Shown here piece after piece: positions 1 through 3,966 of a DNA stretch of 6,427 nt. The translations under genes were made by a program, and so were the position numbers. The notes under the pieces were generated by a model. That model saw only the letters and a list, made by a program, of their open reading frames with translations, was not told the DNA's origin and searched no databases. The stretch is from UBA73 sp964364885 (lineage in GTDB: Archaea > Nanobdellota > Nanobdellia > Pacearchaeales > GW2011-AR1). The stretch covers positions 1-6,427 of the forward strand of contig CAYIOA010000046.1 in the NCBI GenBank assembly GCA_964364885.1, given 5' to 3'. Position 1 is the stretch's first letter. Each line of letters opens with the position of its first letter.

Positions 1-1
1 G

Positions 2-139
2 GATAAAGAGGTCGTTATAAAACAAGAGCAAAATCCTGAAGAATTTTTAAAAGATTTTTTTAACACTCCAAAGATAAAAAGAGGTAAAAAAACAATCAAA
101 GAAATGATTTTAGAGCAGTATGATGAAGAAGTACCTTGA
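2..139 (+). CDS. Probable AbrB/MazE-like antitoxin, C-terminal part (5' end outside window)
   Basis: An open frame enters from the left edge and stops with TGA at 137-139, giving 45 visible residues. They begin DKEVVIKQEQNPEEFLKDFF and end in a charged helix-like tail (KKTIKEMILEQYDEEVP). In swapped-hairpin AbrB/MazE antitoxins, a strand of the form EVVIK followed by NP and an acidic/basic helix is the usual transition from the DNA-binding domain to the toxin-binding tail. The DNA-binding part lies outside the window, so the family is inferred. The frame overlaps the start of the PIN-domain gene by 20 bases, the translationally coupled arrangement of many toxin-antitoxin pairs. Its role would be to bind and neutralise the downstream nuclease and to repress the operon. 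It could instead be another small VapB type. Confidence 0.6.
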   Translation, partial: DKEVVIKQEQNPEEFLKDFFNTPKIKRGKKTIKEMILEQYDEEVP

Positions 140-524
140 TGCAAACGTGTTTTTGAATTCTATTTTGTACGATGACGAGAAAGCAGAGAAATGCAAAATA
201 ATAATCTCAAAGGTTGTTAAGAAAGAGTTGATAGCTGTAACTTCAATTTTAACATGGGATGAAATAGTTTATATCATAGGTAAAAATCTTGGAAGAGATA
301 TATGTGTAAAGGAAGGATATCAATTTCTTAGACTTCCAAATCTGATTTTAGTTGATGCCAGCAAACACATTATTGCTCAAGCTCAAGAACTAATTAAAGA
401 TTATAACTTAAAACCTAGAGACGCTATTCATATCGCAACAGCCATATCACAAAACTGTACAGAAGTTATCTCAGACGACGCAGACTTTGACAATATCAAA
501 GAGATAAAGAGAATATCTCCTTAA
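120..524 (+). CDS. vapC: PIN-domain ribonuclease, VapC-like toxin
   Basis: This 134-residue protein has the full PIN-domain acidic set: D7 in YLDANVF, E48 in TWDEIVY, D101 in KPRDAIHIA, and D119/D122 in ISDDADFD. These residues bind Mg2+/Mn2+ in the single-strand RNA nuclease site of VapC toxins, and the length is typical of the family. The gene starts inside the end of the upstream antitoxin-like frame (20-base overlap), so it is likely co-transcribed with it and coupled in translation. Two consecutive ATG codons (120 and 123) could serve as the start, and no convincing ribosome binding site separates them. VapC toxins usually cleave tRNA or rRNA; the target here cannot be read from the sequence. 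A non-toxin PIN nuclease is possible but less likely in this context. Confidence 0.88.
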   Translation: MMKKYLDANVFLNSILYDDEKAEKCKIIISKVVKKELIAVTSILTWDEIVYIIGKNLGRDICVKEGYQFLRLPNLILVDASKHIIAQAQELIKDYNLKPRDAIHIATAISQNCTEVISDDADFDNIKEIKRISP

Positions 525-549
525 TTCATTCAACCATCGATACATAGTA

Positions 550-558
550 TTTTTAAAT
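550..558 (+). promoter_or_regulatory. TATA box for the 579-1121 gene
   Basis: TTTTTAAAT is centred about 25 bases upstream of the ATG at 579. This is the archaeal TATA-to-transcription-start distance, so the transcript probably starts at or next to the start codon (leaderless). No Shine-Dalgarno sequence is visible before this ATG. Confidence 0.6.
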
Positions 559-578
559 CCAGGTTATTTATTAGAAAA

Positions 579-1121
579 ATGAGAAAGATAATGACTCCAG
601 AGGAAACAGAAAGAAAGCGAAAAAGAAATTCATTAATACTGGCTATTTTTATGTTAGGAATACTTTTTATAGGAACAGCGGGATATGCTTTTCTTTCAAG
701 TCTCTCATTTAGCTCCTCGGATGATAAAAGTGGTCCATTAATTAATGAAGAAGGAAAATTTGGTGTAGAAACCAATAACGGTATTTTCTATTTCAGAAAC
801 ACCAAAGAAACTGTCGCAAACATCCCCGTTGACGTAACTCTCACGCTGAATAATTATCAAAACTCTTTTTTATACATAGACTCTGGAGATAACCTCCAGG
901 AATACAATGAAATCGCCACAACATTAGGCGGATTTACAAATAGAGTTCAGGAAGCTTGCTACGGAAAGTGCGAGAAAAACCTCCCTGAAAAAGACTGCTC
1001 AGCCATGTTAATAATAATAAACAACACCTTGGAAAACGAAGTTTATCAAAAGGACAACTGTGTTTTTATCAACGGAAATATAAAAGCAGTAGACGCCTTC
1101 CTTTACAAAATATTGCTCTAG
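579..1121 (+). CDS. Single-pass membrane-anchored protein of unknown function (paralogue 1)
   Basis: I do not recognise a named family for this 180-residue protein. A very basic N-terminus (ERKRKRN, about residues 11-17) is followed by one hydrophobic helix (about 18-42) and a serine/acidic linker. The rest, about residues 50-180, should lie outside the membrane by the positive-inside rule. That domain has four cysteines (C127, C131, C140, C161), the first two spaced CxxxC, which could form disulfides. The start at 579 is supported by the TATA box 25 bases upstream; an internal ATG four codons later is a weaker choice. Topology, the region around FGVETNNGIFYF, and the DC...NC pattern near the C-terminus match the next gene, suggesting duplication. 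An inverted repeat with a T-run begins at its stop codon. Confidence 0.8.
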   Translation: MRKIMTPEETERKRKRNSLILAIFMLGILFIGTAGYAFLSSLSFSSSDDKSGPLINEEGKFGVETNNGIFYFRNTKETVANIPVDVTLTLNNYQNSFLYIDSGDNLQEYNEIATTLGGFTNRVQEACYGKCEKNLPEKDCSAMLIIINNTLENEVYQKDNCVFINGNIKAVDAFLYKILL

Positions 1122-1158
1122 AAAAACATACTATTTTGTTCAATTATTTATGTTTTTC
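1121..1158 (+). terminator. Inverted repeat with T-run after the 579-1121 gene
   Basis: GAAAAACATA (1121-1130) is perfectly complementary to TATGTTTTTC (1149-1158), with 18 bases between the arms. The repeat starts on the last base of the stop codon, and its right arm contains five T. Archaeal termination depends mainly on T-runs, so the T-tract may matter more than the stem. A role in 3'-end formation is inferred. Confidence 0.4.
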
Positions 1159-1180
1159 ACTATAATTCAACAATAAGAGA

Positions 1181-1189
1181 TTTTAAAAA
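1181..1189 (+). promoter_or_regulatory. TATA box for the 1211-1882 gene
   Basis: TTTTAAAAA is centred 26 bases upstream of the ATG at 1211, again the spacing expected of a leaderless transcript. No Shine-Dalgarno sequence precedes the ATG. Confidence 0.6.
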
Positions 1190-1210
1190 TACAATTTATC
1201 TAAAATACCA

Positions 1211-1882
1211 ATGAAAACAACTAAATTAATAAAGGAGAAGCCAATAGAAGTAACTGAAAAACCAAAGATAAAAAACAAAGAGTTATACTGGGTCTTAGGT
1301 ATAATGCTGGCAATAGTAGTAGTATTTCTAGCTTCATATTCAATCTTCCAGTCGCTTCACAGATTCGACTATGAAGGATTAACATTCACAAAAGAAAGGT
1401 TCGGAGACAAAGTTCTTTATCATTATTACTATTATTTCCCGGATACAACCGGAGAAGTAGTTAAATACAATCTTTATCTGAGAAATGACCCAAGAACAAA
1501 CAATGCTACAATAGAAAGAGAAATATTCTTAGAATCAGAAAGAACAACCTATCTTAGTATAAACGCAACAGAGCTTGCAAAATGCCCATATAGCTCAGTT
1601 GCAATATCAAGTATTGCGTCATTTCTCTCAGCAAACATGATTCCAATAAGAAGTGCAACTTCAGAAAAAGAACTCGCCTTGGAAAATAATCTCACATACG
1701 CTGATTGTGAAACCCATCAGGATGACTTAGTCTTAATACTTCGCGCAGGAGACAAAACAGAAATAGAAAGAGAGACACCAACATGTTTCTTCCTTACTGC
1801 TTCAAACTGCGAGATAACCCAGGTAGTAGAAAAATTCCAGGTAGAAGCCATAATTGACGCGAGAGCAAGAAGAGGTCTTTAG
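1211..1882 (+). CDS. Single-pass membrane-anchored protein of unknown function (paralogue 2)
   Basis: This 223-residue protein has a lysine-rich cytoplasmic N-terminus (1-25), one hydrophobic helix (about 26-48), and an exposed domain rich in aromatic and acidic residues. A run of tyrosines follows HY at 71-75 (KVLYHYYYYFPD). Cysteines fall at 125, 166, 192 and 200. It resembles the preceding protein in topology. The segment around FGDKVLYHYYYYF lines up with FGVETNNGIFYF. A DC, hydrophobic strand, charged loop, cysteine, then amphipathic C-terminal helix order is common to both. The two are probably ancient tandem duplicates acting at the same place on the cell surface. No catalytic motif is visible and I assign no function. 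The TATA box 26 bases upstream supports the start chosen. Confidence 0.8.
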   Translation: MKTTKLIKEKPIEVTEKPKIKNKELYWVLGIMLAIVVVFLASYSIFQSLHRFDYEGLTFTKERFGDKVLYHYYYYFPDTTGEVVKYNLYLRNDPRTNNATIEREIFLESERTTYLSINATELAKCPYSSVAISSIASFLSANMIPIRSATSEKELALENNLTYADCETHQDDLVLILRAGDKTEIERETPTCFFLTASNCEITQVVEKFQVEAIIDARARRGL

Positions 1883-1899
1883 TACATTGTAAAGTTAAC

Positions 1900-1904
1900 G
1901 GGTG
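1900..1904 (+). promoter_or_regulatory. Ribosome binding site for a TTG-started gene
   Basis: GGGTG ends 7 bases before TTG at 1912. GGTG can pair with the CACC at the 3' end of archaeal 16S rRNA. The gene lies 29 bases after the previous stop with no TATA box at the usual distance, so an internal operon start using a Shine-Dalgarno site is the likely arrangement. Confidence 0.45.
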
Positions 1905-1911
1905 CTGAAAA

Positions 1912-2169
1912 TTGAAAACAAAAATCAAAAAAGAATATAAAGCAATAAATCATAAAGAAGATTATAAAAAAGAGGACGAAAAAGTGCTATTTCCATTTAG
2001 GAGAAAGAACTCGCAAAAACTTGGTTCAGTAATCGCTATGATTGTAGGAGTTTTGTTGATGGTCTCAACTCCAATAATTAGATTATCAAACTCTTTTACT
2101 ATCAGTGGCTTTGTTTCTGGTGTAATTATTACACTTCTTGGTTTTATTTATTTTTTAGATGTTCAATAA
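1912..2169 (+). CDS. Small two-pass membrane protein of unknown function
   Basis: This 85-residue protein is not one I recognise. The first 37 or so residues are strongly basic and acidic (KKEYKAINHKEDYKKEDEK), then two hydrophobic helices follow at about 38-57 and 64-82, separated by a short polar turn (RLSNSFT). Both termini are predicted to be cytoplasmic. The start is TTG, chosen because the frame has no suitable upstream ATG and a GGTG ribosome binding site precedes it. The gene is close behind 1211-1882 and overlaps the next small membrane protein by 11 bases. The three are therefore probably one transcription unit. The size and layout resemble the next gene (basic tail plus two helices), although I see no clear sequence similarity. 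Confidence 0.65.
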   Translation: MKTKIKKEYKAINHKEDYKKEDEKVLFPFRRKNSQKLGSVIAMIVGVLLMVSTPIIRLSNSFTISGFVSGVIITLLGFIYFLDVQ

Positions 2170-2404
2170 AATGCTAAGCAAAAAATTAAAAGAGAAAAAT
2201 GTCAAAGATTTAGAATATAATCATCTACTAAACAAGCAAAGTATTGCACTTGTTCTCTTCGGAACAGCCATAATCTCTGTTATTCTAACTGAAAAATTAC
2301 CTTTAGACATTACAAAAGTAGAATTACTCGTGTTTTTGTTCGCAGTAGGTGTTGGTATTTTACTTTATGTCAAGATTGCTGATGCAGAAAACCATGCACT
2401 TTAG
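2159..2404 (+). CDS. Small two-pass membrane protein, 3' end probably replaced by an inserted element
   Basis: The present frame encodes 81 residues: a basic N-terminus (KKLKEKNVKDLEYNHLLNKQS), then hydrophobic helices at about 30-45 and 52-69. A start at 2159 overlaps the previous gene by 11 bases; an ATG at 2171, just after that gene's stop, would give 77 residues. After LLY (codon ending 2368) the frame enters the structured element at 2369-2489, and its TAG stop lies in the first hairpin loop. The last residues (VKIADAENHAL) are therefore element-encoded. Joining base 2368 to base 2490 restores an in-frame tail FGKKLEDKANEIKKL ending at TAA 2537, for 85 residues in total. The frame is likely a truncated form that may still be made. 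No function can be assigned. Confidence 0.6.
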   Translation: MFNKMLSKKLKEKNVKDLEYNHLLNKQSIALVLFGTAIISVILTEKLPLDITKVELLVFLFAVGVGILLYVKIADAENHAL

Positions 2405-2489
2405 CGCATGGATGAATGCAATCTTGAGCATCCAAAAAACTAACAAACCACACACTTTAGTGTATGGTAAAACTCAAAGTTTTTTTGAT
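2369..2489 (+). repeat. Two-module structured element, copy A (probable non-autonomous mobile element)
   Basis: In module 1, TCAAGATTGC (2370-2379) pairs perfectly with GCAATCTTGA (2418-2427) around an inner hairpin CCATGC/GCATGG (2392-2397, 2406-2411). In module 2, bases 2430-2441 pair with 2478-2489 (11 of 12) around an inner hairpin at 2448-2467 with one C-A mismatch. Both inner hairpins are capped by TTTA closed by a C-G pair. Copy B at 3321-3435 has the same plan, and 17 identical bases join the modules (2421-2437 = 3366-3382). The boundaries were chosen because removing 2369-2489 restores the interrupted frame; an AT at each edge leaves about 2 bases of uncertainty. Short hairpins with this loop resemble IS200/IS605 ends, but relationship to that family is inferred. 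Confidence 0.7.
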
Positions 2490-2537
2490 TTTGGCAAGAA
2501 ATTAGAAGATAAGGCAAATGAAATTAAGAAATTATAA
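2490..2537 (+). pseudogene. Detached 3' end of the 2159 membrane-protein gene
   Basis: Immediately right of copy A, an open stretch encodes FGKKLEDKANEIKKL and ends with TAA at 2535-2537. It is one frame away from the 2159 gene because the 121-base insert is not a multiple of three. Precise removal of the insert would place it directly after the second membrane helix as a charged cytoplasmic tail, which fits the topology. In its own frame it can be reached only from an ATG at 2349 through the element, so independent expression is doubtful. Short AT-rich sequence can encode lysine-rich tails by chance, so confidence is moderate. Confidence 0.5.
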
Positions 2538-2613
2538 CAACAGACTTTTAATTAGCCCTTAAATTCTTTTCTAAAACTCCCTCTAAGCTAAACAATTAAG
2601 ATCTTTAGATACA

Positions 2614-2621
2614 GTTATAAA
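2614..2621 (+). promoter_or_regulatory. TATA box for the DedA gene
   Basis: GTTATAAA lies 25 bases (centre) upstream of the ATG at 2643, giving a predicted leaderless transcript. The gap from 2538 to 2642 holds no other feature I can support. Confidence 0.6.
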
Positions 2622-2642
2622 CAAAAAATCCTAAACAATTTA

Positions 2643-3266
2643 ATGGCGCTGACTTACAATCCAATTAGTTTTATTTTAAACATAGACATTTACCTAAGCG
2701 AGATTATCAAGACATACGGCTCCCTTACATATGTTATTTTATTCATGATATTGTTTTTAGAAACAGGTCTTGTAATAACACCTTTTCTTCCGGGAGATTC
2801 CTTAGTATTCGTAGCAGGAGCATTTGCAGCCCATGGAGCAATAAACATAATATTTTTGTTTATTATATTGTCCGCAGGAGCAATACTCGGCGACACAGTT
2901 AATTATTGGATTGGCTCATACTTTGGAGAAAAATTTTTCCTGAAAAGCAGATTTTTCAAGAAAGAATATTTCGACCGAACGAACGAATTTTACAGAAAGC
3001 ACGGCGGAAAAACAATAATTCTCGCCAGATTTATGCCGGTAATAAGAACATTTGCTCCATTTGTTGCAGGAATAGGAAAAATGAACTATCGGAGATTCTT
3101 ATTATTCAATATTTCAGGAGGAATATTATGGATTTCTCTTTTTCTTTTTGCTGGCTATTATTTCGGAACAATTCCCTTTGTAAAGGAAAATTTAACTATA
3201 TTTATACTGATAATCATATTCTTGTCAATTATCCCTCTGATTGTAGAATATCTAAGAAAGAAGTAG
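2643..3266 (+). CDS. DedA/VTT-family membrane protein
   Basis: This 207-residue multi-pass membrane protein has the characteristic DedA motifs: FLETGLVITPFLPGDSLVF (about 38-56), GAILGDTVNYWIGSYFG (79-95), and ARFMPVIRTFAPFVAGIG (128-145). E40, D52, R129 and R135 line up with the essential E39, D51, R130 and R136 of E. coli YqjA, so the functional charged pairs are intact. Family members in bacteria and eukaryotes (undecaprenyl-phosphate and C55 carrier recycling, TMEM41B/VMP1 lipid scrambling) move polyprenyl-phosphate or phospholipid head groups across the membrane. In an archaeon, a dolichyl-phosphate-type carrier or membrane lipid is a reasonable inferred substrate. The gene has its own TATA box and stands alone, flanked on both sides by direct copies of the structured element. 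Confidence 0.93.
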   Translation: MALTYNPISFILNIDIYLSEIIKTYGSLTYVILFMILFLETGLVITPFLPGDSLVFVAGAFAAHGAINIIFLFIILSAGAILGDTVNYWIGSYFGEKFFLKSRFFKKEYFDRTNEFYRKHGGKTIILARFMPVIRTFAPFVAGIGKMNYRRFLLFNISGGILWISLFLFAGYYFGTIPFVKENLTIFILIIIFLSIIPLIVEYLRKK

Positions 3267-3271
3267 CTGCC

Positions 3272-3300
3272 TCTTCTTTTTCCTAGAAACTTTTTTCTTT
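3272..3300 (+). terminator. T-rich 3' end of the DedA gene
   Basis: Just after the dedA stop there are two T-rich tracts, at 3274-3281 and 3291-3300 (TTTTTTCTTT), and no stem is needed. Such oligo-T tracts terminate archaeal transcription. On the other strand the same bases would encode the lysine-rich ancestral tail proposed for the archaeosortase, so the tract could have a double origin. Confidence 0.45.
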
Positions 3301-3320
3301 ATATGAACTTCCTTTATAAT

Positions 3321-3435
3321 GTCAAGATGCATTGCGAAAACTCCATGCTTTAGCATGGAGTTAGCATCTTGAGCATCCAAAAGTCCAAACAAACTCCACA
3401 CTTTAGTGTGGAGTAACATACAAGGACTTTTTGAT
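3321..3435 (+). repeat. Two-module structured element, copy B (probable non-autonomous mobile element)
   Basis: In module 1, TCAAGATGC (3322-3330) pairs with GCATCTTGA (3364-3372) around a perfect 9-bp hairpin (3340-3348 with 3353-3361). In module 2, bases 3375-3386 pair with 3424-3435 (11 of 12) around a second perfect 9-bp hairpin (3393-3401 with 3406-3414). Both loops are TTTA. Compared with copy A, three base pairs of the second outer stem are changed on both sides, and one base pair of the first outer stem is absent on both sides. The structure is therefore conserved while the sequence drifts. The element has the same orientation as copy A and lies between convergent genes, where it forms the present end of the archaeosortase frame on the minus strand. 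Confidence 0.7.
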
Positions 3436-3936
3436 GTTGCTAAAGTCGGTATAAACAGGTATTTCTTTGATATTAAAAATCCTTACATTAACAAACCAGA
3501 TTAAGACAACAAGCACACTGCTGACAAAATGCCACATTATTCTATGAGCCACATCAAAATATTGCTGTCCGCTGATTGCAATAAATATAAAGATTACTAT
3601 TCTAATCACATTAACTAAAAGAAACCCTATTAAGAGAAAAGCAATGCTTTTTATCCTTTTATTTATCTTCATCGGGGTAGAAAGATTCAGTATCAAAAGA
3701 AGATAATACGCTGCGCCGGCAACGCACGCAGCTATAATCTCAGCGTAAATTCCCCTGAAGAAGATTATATTGCCTGCCAAGAGTCTTGTTCCTTCGTCAA
3801 ATATACTGAGAACAAAATAAACAAGCTCAACTGTAATCGGCGTGAAAACAAGATAAAAAAGACTCAGATTAAATAATCCAAGCGCAACAAGAATTAAATA
3901 TCTGGAAATCAAAAATACAGCTGACTTTAGTTTCAT
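3403..3936 (-). CDS. Archaeosortase/exosortase-family transpeptidase
   Basis: This 177-residue polytopic membrane protein carries the exosortase/archaeosortase catalytic signature: C71 in EIIAACVAG, R112 in NVIRI, and H131 in the AHRIMWH segment (H136 is an alternative). These lie at the outer ends of successive hydrophobic helices. The enzymes cut a C-terminal sorting signal from exported proteins and join them to an acceptor, often a lipid anchor. The compact size fits the short archaeosortases of small-genome archaea. It starts 30 bases after the surface-protein gene on the same strand with no clear promoter between them, so co-transcription is likely and that protein is the obvious substrate. 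The last 11 residues (IKKSLYVTPH with its stop) come from the inserted element, while the catalytic part is intact. Confidence 0.85.
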   Translation of the reverse strand: MKLKSAVFLISRYLILVALGLFNLSLFYLVFTPITVELVYFVLSIFDEGTRLLAGNIIFFRGIYAEIIAACVAGAAYYLLLILNLSTPMKINKRIKSIAFLLIGFLLVNVIRIVIFIFIAISGQQYFDVAHRIMWHFVSSVLVVLIWFVNVRIFNIKEIPVYTDFSNIKKSLYVTPH

Positions 3937-3966
3937 TAAATTTTAAAGAAAAACTAATTTAATAAT

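Noticed and set aside
530..775. Minus-strand frame of 81 codons
   Set aside because: It lies opposite the promoter and start of the 579 gene, which has better coding and promoter support.
2369..2489. Box H/ACA pseudouridylation guide RNA (two hairpins with internal loops)
   Set aside because: The inner hairpins are nearly perfect with TTTA loops and lack the k-turn or k-loop required by archaeal L7Ae. No ACA/ANA box sits at the expected distance after each hairpin.
2349..2537. Independent 62-codon gene in this stretch
   Set aside because: Its N-terminal half is the 2159 gene in another frame and its middle is the hairpin element. Only the last 15 codons look like genuine coding sequence, and these fit better as the detached end of the 2159 gene.
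2906..3286. Plus-strand frame of 126 codons within dedA
   Set aside because: It is out of frame with the clear DedA motifs, and its translation is low-complexity with no recognisable domain.
3321..3435. Simple bidirectional terminator between convergent genes
   Set aside because: A terminator does not explain the second copy with the same two-module plan, the 17-base identical linker, or the restored reading frames. It may still terminate transcription secondarily.
2369..3435. CRISPR array
   Set aside because: There are only two copies, more than 800 bases apart, with no regular short repeat-spacer pattern and no cas gene.
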